From Elusimicrobiota bacterium (GTDB lineage Bacteria > Elusimicrobiota > Elusimicrobia > UBA1565), in NCBI GenBank assembly GCA_016218495.1, contig JACRDU010000088.1, forward strand, positions 1-33,420: DNA of 33,420 bases, given 5' to 3'. The first letter of the stretch is position 1; each line of letters starts with the position of its first letter. The notes beneath the pieces are model-generated. The model was not told the origin of the DNA. It worked only from the letters and a program-made list of their open reading frames with translations, and did not search any database. Below are positions 16,370-23,542 of this stretch, piece by piece. The translations under genes and the position numbers were made by a program.

Positions 16370-17587
16370 CTACTCGACCATGCTGCCCAGCTGGAACATG
16401 GGCAGGAACATGGCGACGACGATGGAGCCGATGATGATGCCCATCACCACGATGACGAGCGGCTCGATCATCGAGGTCAGGCCCTTCACCGCCGTGTCGA
16501 CCTCCTGGTCGTAGAAGTCGGCGATCTTCGTCAGCATCTGGTCCAGCGCCCCGGTCTCCTCCCCGACGCCGATCATCTGGGTGACCATGGCGGGGAAGAT
16601 GCCGCTCTTCTTGAGCGGGTCGGCCAGCCTCCCGCCCTCGCGGATGGACTCGCGGGCGGTGAGGACGGCCTCCTCGATGATCTTGTTGCCGGCCGTGGCG
16701 GCGACGGTCTCGAGCCCCTGCATGATGGGCACGCCCGACTTGATGAGGGTGCCCAGCGTCCGGGTGAACTTGGCCACCGCCACCTTCTTGAGCAGGATGC
16801 CGAAAACCGGGGCCTTCAGCACCTTCTCGTCGACCATCTTCTGCCCGGCGGGGGTCTTATAGAAGCGCTCGAAGGCCTTCTTCGCCGCGAAGGGAGACCC
16901 GACGATGACGTACCAGTAGCGCTTCATCACGTCGGAGATGTCGATGAGGATCTGGGTGGGCATCGGCAGCTCCTTGCCGAAGCTCTCGAAGATGGTCTTG
17001 AAGGTCGGGATGACGAAGACCATGAGGAACACGGTGACCAGCGCGCAGATGGACAGCACGATGGCCGGGTACATCATCGCCGACTTGACCTTGGCGCGCA
17101 GGGCCTCGGCCGACTCCAGGAACCCCGACAGGCGTTCCAGGATGGTGTCCAGGATGCCTCCCAGCTCGCCGGCCTTGATCATGGCGGTGTAGATCTCGGG
17201 GAAGGCCTCGGGGTGCTTCTTGAGCGCGTCCGAGATCGACAGGCCGGCCTCGATGTCGAGGCGGACCTCGCCGAGGATCTTGCGGAAGGTCGGGTTCTCC
17301 TGCTGCTCCTCGAGGATGGTGAGGCTCTGCACGATGGGCACGCCGGCCGAGACGAGGGTGGAGAGCTGGCGGGAGAATAGGACCAGGTCGCGGGGCGTGA
17401 CCTCCGGCTTGCCGAGGAGCTTCTCTTTGATCGTGGCGACGATGCCGCCGCCCGCCTCGGAGATCTCGATGACCGTCAGCTTCTGGGCCTTGAGCTTCTG
17501 GATGGCCTCCTGCTCCTTGCCCGCATCGATGACGCCGGTGGCCACGTTCCCGCTGGCTTCCTTGGCCTTATAGGCGTATTGGGGCAT
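16370..17587 (-). CDS. pilC: Type IV pilus inner-membrane platform protein PilC
   Basis: 405 residues. It is the inner-membrane core that pilus motor ATPases turn. It starts MPQYAYKAKEASGNVATGVIDA (the usual 'Y.Y.a.d..G....G.i.a' opening) and has two T2SSF repeats: DLVLFSRQLSTLVSAGVPIVQSLTIL with an LRAKVKSAMMYPAIVLSICALVTVFLMVFVIP membrane segment, and KFTRTLGTLIKSGVPIMQGL with the final MIEPLVIVVMGIIIGSIVVAMFLPMF. Length is normal. It lies 3 bases after pilT in the order pilB-pilT-pilC. No pilin or PilMNOPQ genes are in the window. Confidence 0.96.
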   Translation of the reverse strand: MPQYAYKAKEASGNVATGVIDAGKEQEAIQKLKAQKLTVIEISEAGGGIVATIKEKLLGKPEVTPRDLVLFSRQLSTLVSAGVPIVQSLTILEEQQENPTFRKILGEVRLDIEAGLSISDALKKHPEAFPEIYTAMIKAGELGGILDTILERLSGFLESAEALRAKVKSAMMYPAIVLSICALVTVFLMVFVIPTFKTIFESFGKELPMPTQILIDISDVMKRYWYVIVGSPFAAKKAFERFYKTPAGQKMVDEKVLKAPVFGILLKKVAVAKFTRTLGTLIKSGVPIMQGLETVAATAGNKIIEEAVLTARESIREGGRLADPLKKSGIFPAMVTQMIGVGEETGALDQMLTKIADFYDQEVDTAVKGLTSMIEPLVIVVMGIIIGSIVVAMFLPMFQLGSMVE

Positions 17588-17590
17588 GGG

Positions 17591-18667
17591 CTATGCCGCC
17601 GGTGCGGCGGTGCGCTGGATGAGGCGCTTGAGGTCCTCCGGGTCGGAGGAGAACTGCACGGCCTCCTGGTAGGTGATGCGCCCCTTCTTGTAGAGGACGG
17701 CCATCGACTGGTTCATCGTCTGCATTCCGAACTTGCCGCCGGTCTGGATGGTCATCAGGATCTGCTCGACCTTCTGCTCGCGCACGAGGTTGCGCACCGC
17801 GGGCGTGACCGTCATGACCTCGCAGGCCATCGAACGCCCCTGGCCCGAGGCGTTGGGAACCAGCACCTGGCAGAAGATGGTCTGCAGCACGAAGGAGAGC
17901 TGGACCCGGATCTGCTCCTGCTGGTGGGGCGGGAAGACGTCGATGATGCGGTTGATGGTCTGCGCGGTGTCGTTGGTGTGCAGGGTGGCGAACACCAGGT
18001 GGCCGGTCTCGGCGATGCTGAGCGCGGCCTGGATGGTCTCCAGGTCGCGCATCTCGCCGATGAGGATGACGTCGGGGTCCTGGCGGAGCACATGCCGCAG
18101 CGAGGTGGCGAAGTTCGTGGTGTCCTGTCCCACCTCGCGCTGGTTCACGATGCTCTTCTTGTGCGAGTGGACGTACTCGATCGGGTCCTCGATCGTGACG
18201 ATGTGGAGGCTCCTGCGCTCGTTGAGGTAGTCGATCATCGCGGCCAGGGTGGTCGACTTGCCCGAGCCTGTCGGCCCGGTGATGAGGACGAGCCCCTTCT
18301 GGATCTTCATCACGTCGTAGATGACCGGGGGCATCCCCAGCTCCTCGAAGGTCATGAAGGACTGCGGGATGGCGCGGATGACGGCACCGACCGCGCCGCG
18401 CTGGCGGAAGACGTTCATGCGCAGGCGGCCGATGCCCTTGAGGCCGAAGGCCATGTCCAGCTCGTTGGAGCCTTCGAAGCGCGCGCGCTGCTCGTCGGTC
18501 ATCATCGAGAAGACCAGCGTCTGGGTCGCCTCGCCGTTGAGCTTCTCGAAGGGGGTGGCGACGAGCTCCCCGTCGATGCGCAGCGTGGGCGGCGCGCCGG
18601 CGGTCAGATGCAGGTCGGAGGCGCCCCGCTCGTGCATCATCATGAAAAGCTCGCTCATCGAGACCAT
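17591..18667 (-). CDS. pilT: Type IV pilus retraction ATPase PilT
   Basis: 358 residues. It powers pilus retraction for twitching and DNA uptake. It shows the PilT opening (MSELFMMMHERGASDLHLTAGAPPTLRIDGEL), Walker A GPTGSGKST (131-139), the Asp box HIVTIEDPIEYVH, Walker B DPDVILIGEMRDLET (197-211), the His box TGHLVFATLHTND, and VRNLVREQKVEQI, the PilT-specific helix linked to retraction. The ATG at 18667 has GGGAG 5 bases upstream. It sits between pilB and pilC. A second start at 18658 (MSELF) is possible. Confidence 0.97.
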   Translation of the reverse strand: MVSMSELFMMMHERGASDLHLTAGAPPTLRIDGELVATPFEKLNGEATQTLVFSMMTDEQRARFEGSNELDMAFGLKGIGRLRMNVFRQRGAVGAVIRAIPQSFMTFEELGMPPVIYDVMKIQKGLVLITGPTGSGKSTTLAAMIDYLNERRSLHIVTIEDPIEYVHSHKKSIVNQREVGQDTTNFATSLRHVLRQDPDVILIGEMRDLETIQAALSIAETGHLVFATLHTNDTAQTINRIIDVFPPHQQEQIRVQLSFVLQTIFCQVLVPNASGQGRSMACEVMTVTPAVRNLVREQKVEQILMTIQTGGKFGMQTMNQSMAVLYKKGRITYQEAVQFSSDPEDLKRLIQRTAAPAA

Positions 18668-18687
18668 GCTCTCTCCCAGGGGCGCGC

Positions 18688-20553
18688 CTATTCGGAGGCC
18701 GTCACCCTGATCATCTCTTCCACCGTCGTCATCCCGCCCAAAAGCTTCCTTATGGCGCAGGCCCGCAGGTTCAGCATCCCCTGCTTGCGCGCCTGCTCCT
18801 TGATGGCCGAGATCGGCGCCCGGTCCATGATGAGCTGCCGGACCGGGTCGGTGACCTCGAGCACCTCGTAGAGGCCGACGCGGCCCCGGTACCCCGTCCC
18901 CGCGCAGTCCTCACAGCCCTTCCCGCGCGCCAGCGCGACCTTCCCGTCCCCCGACACCTGGAGCTGGTGCTTGGCCACCCCCAGCTTGACCAGCCAATCC
19001 GCGTCGACCTCGTAGTTCTCACGGCACTGCTTGCATATCCCGCGCGTCAGACGCTGGGCGACGACCATCAGCAGGGAGGAGGACATCAGGAACGGCTCGA
19101 TGCCCATCATCCCCATGCGCGTGATGGCGCCGGGAGCGTCGTTGGTATGGAGGGTAGAAAAGACCAGGTGGCCGGTCAAGGCGGCGTTTATGGCGATGGA
19201 GATGGTCTCCAGGTCGCGTATCTCCCCGACCATGATCACGTCCGGGTCCTGGCGCAGGAAGGAGCGCAGGCCGGCCGCGAAGGTGAGGCCGATCTCCGCG
19301 TTGACCTGGACCTGGTTGATGCCCACGAGCTGATACTCCACGGGGTCCTCGATGGTGGAGATGTTGACGCCCGGCTCGTTGAGCATCGAGAGCGCCGAGT
19401 ACAGGGTCGTGGACTTGCCCGAGCCGGTCGGCCCGGTGATGAGGTTGATGCCGTAGGGCGCCCGGATGCACTTGTCGAAGACCGCGCGCGCCTCGGGCTC
19501 GAAGCCGAGCTTGTTGAGGTCCACCTGGAGCGCCGACGCGTCGTTGATGCGCATGACGACCTTTTCGCCATGGACGACGGGGAGGATCGACACCCGCAGC
19601 GCGTACTCCTTGCCGTTGACCTTGATCTTGATGCGCCCGTCCTGCGGGACGCGCTTCTCGGCGATGTCGAGGTTCGCCATGATCTTGATGCGCGAGGCCA
19701 GCGCGTTCTGGAAGCGCTTGGGCGGGGCCGGGACCTCGTTGAGGACCCCGTCGATGCGGAAGCGGACCTTTATCTCCCTGGGGAACGGCTCGATGTGGAT
19801 GTCCGAGGCGCGCGCCTTGATGGCCGAATGGATGAGGAGGTTGGCCATCTGTATGACCGGGGTCCCCTCTCCCGAGCGCTCCAGCGAGATGATGTCCTCG
19901 CCGCCGGACTTCCCCTCCTCGTCCGGCTCGACGTGCTCGACCCCCTTCGCCTCCGCCGCGGTGGCCCCGGTGGCCGACAGGATGTGGTCCAAGGCCTCCT
20001 GCGCGGTCTCCTGCTTGTAGTTCTTGGTCAGCGACTCCAGGATCTCCCTCTCGGACGCCAGCACCGAGACGACCTGCAGGCCCGTCATCATCTTCAGGTC
20101 GTCGACGACCAGGACGTTCAGCGGGTCCGAGACGGCGATGGTCAGGGTGGCTCCCTCCTTCCCCTGCTCGAGGCCGATGGGGACCAAAGTGTGCTCCCGG
20201 GCGATCTTCTCGGGGACCTTGGCGATGACCTCGGGAGGGATGGCCCCGAGCTCGGCGATCTTCAGGTAGCGGATGCCCACCTGCTGGGCCAGGAATTCCA
20301 GCAGCTTCTCCTCCGGCAGGAATCCCATGGTGACGAGCAGGGAGCCCAGCTTCCCGCCCGTCTTGCGCTGGGCCTCCAGCGCCTGGTCCAGCATGCCTTG
20401 GGAGAGCACTCCAATCTCCACCATCAGGTCGCCCATCCTCTTGGGGATGCTCAGGGACAGGCCGGCCGCCGAGACGGCCGGCGGGGCCGAGGACGGGGCG
20501 TTCGCGTCGCGGCTTGGGCCGCTGGGGGTGCTCGCCATGGTAGTAGGGGTCAT
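18688..20553 (-). CDS. pilB: Type IV pilus assembly ATPase PilB
   Basis: 621 residues with the start at 20553. It drives pilus extension. An MshEN-type N-terminal domain (KRMGDLMVEIGVLSQGMLDQAL...GGKLGSLLVTMGFLPEEKLLEFLAQQ) is followed by the motor: SDIHIEPFPREIKVRFRIDG, Walker A GPTGSGKST at about 374-382, Walker B DPDVIMVGEIRDLET, and a tetracysteine zinc knuckle (ICKQC...GCEDCAGTGYRGRVGLYE). The frame is open back to an ATG at 20586, but that codon lies between the -10 box (20588-20593) and the expected start point, so MTPTT at 20553 or MASTP at 20538 is more likely. It is 20 bases upstream of pilT. Confidence 0.95.
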   Translation of the reverse strand: MTPTTMASTPSGPSRDANAPSSAPPAVSAAGLSLSIPKRMGDLMVEIGVLSQGMLDQALEAQRKTGGKLGSLLVTMGFLPEEKLLEFLAQQVGIRYLKIAELGAIPPEVIAKVPEKIAREHTLVPIGLEQGKEGATLTIAVSDPLNVLVVDDLKMMTGLQVVSVLASEREILESLTKNYKQETAQEALDHILSATGATAAEAKGVEHVEPDEEGKSGGEDIISLERSGEGTPVIQMANLLIHSAIKARASDIHIEPFPREIKVRFRIDGVLNEVPAPPKRFQNALASRIKIMANLDIAEKRVPQDGRIKIKVNGKEYALRVSILPVVHGEKVVMRINDASALQVDLNKLGFEPEARAVFDKCIRAPYGINLITGPTGSGKSTTLYSALSMLNEPGVNISTIEDPVEYQLVGINQVQVNAEIGLTFAAGLRSFLRQDPDVIMVGEIRDLETISIAINAALTGHLVFSTLHTNDAPGAITRMGMMGIEPFLMSSSLLMVVAQRLTRGICKQCRENYEVDADWLVKLGVAKHQLQVSGDGKVALARGKGCEDCAGTGYRGRVGLYEVLEVTDPVRQLIMDRAPISAIKEQARKQGMLNLRACAIRKLLGGMTTVEEMIRVTASE

Positions 20554-20587
20554 ACTCGGCGGGAAGGACCAAAGGACCGACCCCATT

Positions 20588-20616
20588 TAGTTAACAGCCA
20601 AACGGTTTTTTGTCAA
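20588..20616 (-). promoter_or_regulatory. pilB promoter, TTGACA-17-TAACTA
   Basis: On the minus strand a perfect -35 TTGACA (20611-20616) and -10 TAACTA (20588-20593) are 17 bases apart, in an AT-rich patch that is unusual for this window. It would start transcription near 20581, giving a leader of about 28 bases to 20553. It makes pilB-pilT-pilC a unit separate from the GYF-domain gene upstream. Confidence 0.7.
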
Positions 20617-20627
20617 CCCGCAAGGGG

Positions 20628-22880
20628 TCAGCCGCCGGGGTTGTTGAAGCCGCTGTCTGCCCCGCCCGCCCCCTCGAGGTCGGAGTCGTCGGGCAGGGGG
20701 GCCTGGCTCGGGGCGGCCCGCCGCGAACGGGTCTTCGCCGGCGCGGAACCCTTGGCGGCGGGCTTGCCGGTATTGAGCATGCTCTTAGCGGAAGGGTTGG
20801 CCCCGGCCAGGGTCTTATTGGCCAGATCGACCTCGAAGCGGAAGCTGTAGGTGGGCTTGCGGCCCCGCCCCCCGCGGGCCCCCTTGAAGACGTTGTACTG
20901 GACGAACCAGATGTCCTTCTCGATGGCGCCGGCCTGCCATTCGGGCTCCGTGTCCGGTCCCAGGAACGAGTACTGGAGCCAGGCTCCGACGGTCCCGCGG
21001 CTCTCGTCGAGCTTGTAGTTCTTGACGAATTCCATGGCCTCGATGCGCCGGTCCGAGACGAAGTCCCGGCTCGCCGGGGCCGGCGCGGCCGGGGGCGCGG
21101 CGGGGGGCGGCAGCTGGGCCTGGGGCGTCTGCGCCGGGGGGGCCGCGGCCTCCCCGCCCGGGCGCGGCTGGAACGGGCTGGCCTGGCGGGCTCCGGGGGC
21201 GGGGGCGCCGGGAGCCTCGCCGTTCTCCACGTCGAAGCTCCCCTGGGCCTTCTGCTCGGGCGCCATGTCCACGGTCTTGGACAGCTGCTTCGGGTTGCGC
21301 AGGAACAGGGCCATGATTCCGGCCAGGGCGATGACGGAGACGGCGAGTATGATGAGGAACTTCTTCGAACGGAAGGCTTCCTTGATCCGCACAACCATGG
21401 AAGGCTTGGTCGCGCCGGTGGCGGGGACCTGGGGCGGCTGGCCGGGCGAGCTCTCCGGGGGACGTGTGGGGATGGACAGCGGCTGGTCGAAGGCGCTGGC
21501 CTCCTGGCCGGGCAGCCGCGGAAGCGGGGTCTGGGTCCCGAACGGAAACGGCGTGGCCTGTCCGGCCACGCCCAGGCCCTGCATTACGGTCTGCGGCAAA
21601 TCGGGCTGACCCATGGTCGGCATGGGCGTCGACATGGACCCCGGGTCCCCGAGCGGAATCGGCTCCGGCGTGGCGCCGAACGGCAGCGGGGCCCCGCCGG
21701 GGCCCATCAGGGGGACGGGGCTGGGGGTGAGGCTCAGACCAGCGGGCATGCCGCCCTGATAGATGACGGTCTGGGGCGTAGCCATCTGGCCGGGGAGCTG
21801 CGGCTGGGCGGTGGGCGCGAAAGCGGGGTCGGAGAAGGTCGCCGGCGGCGGAGGCTCCGTGGGGTCGAGGAAGGGCGGCGGCGGGTCCATCGAAGGGACC
21901 CCGCCGGCCGTATCCGGGAACGGAGGAGCGAATTCCAGCGGCGGAGGGACCTCGGTGACGGGGGAGAGCGACTCGCTCTCCGGGATGCCGAAGCCCAAGG
22001 CCTCGGGCGCCGCGGCCGGGGCGGGCGCCGGCGGCTCGAACTCCAACCCCTCGAGCGCCGGGGCCGGAGCCTCGGCGAATTCGGGCATGGCCAGCTCCAT
22101 CGGGCCGGACGCGGAGGGCAGGCCGCCCTTCCCGACCCGCGCGGCGCGCAAAGCGGCCCGCGCGGGGGAATCGCCCTCGGCCCCGGCGGCCTCGAGCGGG
22201 CTCTCCATCTCGAGCTTCGCCGGCTGCCCGGCGACGGGCTCCGCGGGCGGCGGCGCCTTGCGGACCTGGATCGGCGCGGGTTCGGCCGCTTTCGGCGCCG
22301 CCGCCGGCGGCCTCGCCTCCGGCGCCTTGGCGGCCGGCTTCGGCGCGGGCGCCGCGGCGGGCGGGACCTGGCGCGCCACGGGGATGTTGCCCGTCTCGAA
22401 GAGGGTCAGGCGCGCGCGCAGCTCGGCGATCTCCTTGTCGCGCTCGGTGATGACGGAGTCCTTCGCGTTGAGCCGGTCCAGGATCTCGTCCTGGCGGCGC
22501 TCATGGCGCGCCAGCTGCTCGCGCATCTGGGTGAGCGCGTTGTCGAGCTCGACCGACTTGGTGGCCGAGGCCTCCTCGTGCATCCAGAAGTTGAAGCGGG
22601 GGTCGTCGTCGAAGGCCGGCGGCCAGGCCGCCGCCGAGGCGTCGTCGTGGGCCAGGGTCTCGGAATCGGGGGCGCCGGAGTAGGAGCCCGCCGCCGCGGC
22701 GGCCAAAGACAGCCCGGCCAGCTCGGGGATGCCCTCGATGGCGCGCCAATCGCCGTCGGCCACGCCGGTGGCGCCCTCCTGACAGACCAAGGTCCCGGAA
22801 TGGACCCACTCCATTCCGGCCATCTCCTCGCGCGAATAGGGACCCAGGATGCGCGAGTCGCCGAAGACCCAGTACCTCAC
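20628..22880 (-). CDS. GYF_2-domain single-pass membrane protein of the pilus locus
   Basis: 750 residues from GTG. Residues 1-55 (MRYWVFGDSRILGPYSREEM...DWRAIEGIPEL) are a GYF_2/DUF4339-type domain, thought to bind Pro-rich peptides. A coiled coil spans about 107-162 (LTQMREQLARHERRQDEIL). Then come some 340 residues very rich in Pro, Ala and Gly, a membrane helix at about 506-528 (FLIILAVSVIALAGIMALFL), another Pro-rich linker, and a folded C-terminal domain (about 610-715: FVKNYKLDESRGTVGAWLQYSFLG, DIWFVQYNVFKG). By the positive residues before the helix (RIKEAFRSKK), the GYF part is cytoplasmic and the C-terminal domain periplasmic. It lies just upstream of pilB; a role in pilus or envelope control is inferred. 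No exact family is recognised for the C-terminal domain. Confidence 0.8.
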   Translation of the reverse strand: MRYWVFGDSRILGPYSREEMAGMEWVHSGTLVCQEGATGVADGDWRAIEGIPELAGLSLAAAAAGSYSGAPDSETLAHDDASAAAWPPAFDDDPRFNFWMHEEASATKSVELDNALTQMREQLARHERRQDEILDRLNAKDSVITERDKEIAELRARLTLFETGNIPVARQVPPAAAPAPKPAAKAPEARPPAAAPKAAEPAPIQVRKAPPPAEPVAGQPAKLEMESPLEAAGAEGDSPARAALRAARVGKGGLPSASGPMELAMPEFAEAPAPALEGLEFEPPAPAPAAAPEALGFGIPESESLSPVTEVPPPLEFAPPFPDTAGGVPSMDPPPPFLDPTEPPPPATFSDPAFAPTAQPQLPGQMATPQTVIYQGGMPAGLSLTPSPVPLMGPGGAPLPFGATPEPIPLGDPGSMSTPMPTMGQPDLPQTVMQGLGVAGQATPFPFGTQTPLPRLPGQEASAFDQPLSIPTRPPESSPGQPPQVPATGATKPSMVVRIKEAFRSKKFLIILAVSVIALAGIMALFLRNPKQLSKTVDMAPEQKAQGSFDVENGEAPGAPAPGARQASPFQPRPGGEAAAPPAQTPQAQLPPPAAPPAAPAPASRDFVSDRRIEAMEFVKNYKLDESRGTVGAWLQYSFLGPDTEPEWQAGAIEKDIWFVQYNVFKGARGGRGRKPTYSFRFEVDLANKTLAGANPSAKSMLNTGKPAAKGSAPAKTRSRRAAPSQAPLPDDSDLEGAGGADSGFNNPGG

Positions 22881-22925
22881 GGGGATAGTGTGGCCCCGGA
22901 GTGTTACGGATTCAAGTCTGTGGGG

Positions 22926-23216
22926 CTAGGGGTCGCCCAGGCACGCGTCGTGGTTGTCGACGTTGCGCAGGGTCAGCTCGCCCTGGCCGGGGCCGTACTC
23001 CCAGGTCAGCCGGTACTTCTCGCTGACATAGGCCTCGAAGACCTTCCCGCCGAGGTCTCCGAGGGCCCCTTCCACGGGATGCGTCCTCAGGGAAGGATGC
23101 CGGGGGTTCTCCGCCAGCTGCCCGTGCCGCGCCGCGAGCTGCCGGCGCACGGCCGCGGGGAGCCGAGCGGCCTGTTTCAGGTAGCGCGCCGTCGCCAGGA
23201 GGGCGAAGGCCTTCAC
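22926..23216 (-). CDS. RelE/ParE-like toxin of a type II toxin-antitoxin pair
   Basis: 96 residues. The strand pattern HPSLRTHPVEGALGDLGGKVFEAYVSEKYRLTWEY...ELTLRNVDNHDACLGDP matches RelE-superfamily toxins, in which 'yRl.y' and a final 'HD.vY'-type segment are typical; most such proteins cut mRNA on the ribosome. The N-terminal helix pair (ARYLKQAARLPAAVRRQLAARHGQLAENP) also fits. The start overlaps the antitoxin stop by 4 bases (ATGA), as usual for such pairs. I cannot assign catalytic residues with confidence. Confidence 0.75.
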   Translation of the reverse strand: MKAFALLATARYLKQAARLPAAVRRQLAARHGQLAENPRHPSLRTHPVEGALGDLGGKVFEAYVSEKYRLTWEYGPGQGELTLRNVDNHDACLGDP

Positions 23217-23494
23217 TCGCCGGCTGCGTCGTCGATGGCCTTGTCGAGGGACTTGGCCGACAGGAAGCGTTTGACCCGGCCCGCGGCGATATCCTCGGAC
23301 GCCGCGCGCTCGCCGGCCTGCCAGCGATTGGACCAGAACCAGCGCTGGCCGTAGGGGACGGAGGCCCGGGGATGCAGGACGATGCTGCCGTCGTCGTGCT
23401 TCTCGCAGACGAAGAGGGTGACCCCTTCCTCGAGGAATTCCTTGGGGATGGTCACCTGATTGCGGCGGCCGAGCTGGATCTCCTTCTTGCGCAT
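23213..23494 (-). CDS. AbrB/MazE-like antitoxin
   Basis: 93 residues. The N-terminal half is a swapped-hairpin AbrB-type DNA-binding domain: LGRRNQVTIPKEFLEEGVTLFVCEKHDDGSIVLHP ('g.vtiPk...' motif). The C-terminal half (RWQAGERAASEDIAAGRVKRFLSAKSLDKAIDDA) is the acidic, helical toxin-binding tail; 'A.eDi.aGrv..f' is common in antitoxins. It lies first in the pair with the RelE-like gene. The ATG follows a TACGCT -10 box by 6 bases with no Shine-Dalgarno sequence. The pair probably represses itself through the repeats at 23506-23536 (inference). Confidence 0.82.
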   Translation of the reverse strand: MRKKEIQLGRRNQVTIPKEFLEEGVTLFVCEKHDDGSIVLHPRASVPYGQRWFWSNRWQAGERAASEDIAAGRVKRFLSAKSLDKAIDDAAGE

Positions 23495-23500
23495 AGGGAT

Positions 23501-23529
23501 AGCGTAAGCGGAAACCTATTTCCCGTCAA
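23501..23529 (-). promoter_or_regulatory. Antitoxin-toxin promoter, TTGACG-17-TACGCT
   Basis: On the minus strand TTGACG (23524-23529) and TACGCT (23501-23506) are 17 bases apart. The -10 ends 6 bases before the antitoxin ATG, so the transcript would begin at or next to the start codon. Confidence 0.65.
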
Positions 23530-23536
23530 GCGGAAA
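23506..23536. repeat. Two AAGCGGAAA direct repeats over the toxin-antitoxin promoter
   Basis: AAGCGGAAA occurs at 23506-23514 and again at 23528-23536, 22 bases apart, about two helical turns, so both copies face the same side of the DNA. One copy touches the -10 box and the other the -35 box. This placement is what an autorepressor operator would show; the AbrB-like antitoxin is the natural binder (inference). Confidence 0.55.
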
Positions 23537-23542
23537 ATCCGT

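Noticed and set aside
20605-20612. T-rich run near 20605-20612 as a terminator for the GYF-domain gene
   Set aside because: That gene is on the minus strand, where the run reads as A; no stem precedes it. It is part of the pilB promoter spacer and -35 region.
18967-20850. A 627-residue plus-strand open frame opposite pilB
   Set aside because: It is a GC-driven mirror of pilB; its composition is Asp/Leu/Gly/Arg-rich with no recognisable motif, while pilB has all expected motifs.
22885-22915. TTGAAT-19-CACTAT as promoter of the GYF-domain gene
   Set aside because: The spacer is long, the -10 box is poor and only 4 bases remain before the GTG, so I did not list it as a feature.
20610-23354. 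A 914-residue plus-strand open frame opposite the GYF-domain gene
   Set aside because: It is Arg/Gly-rich without domains and runs across the GYF-domain gene, the toxin and part of the antitoxin on the other strand.
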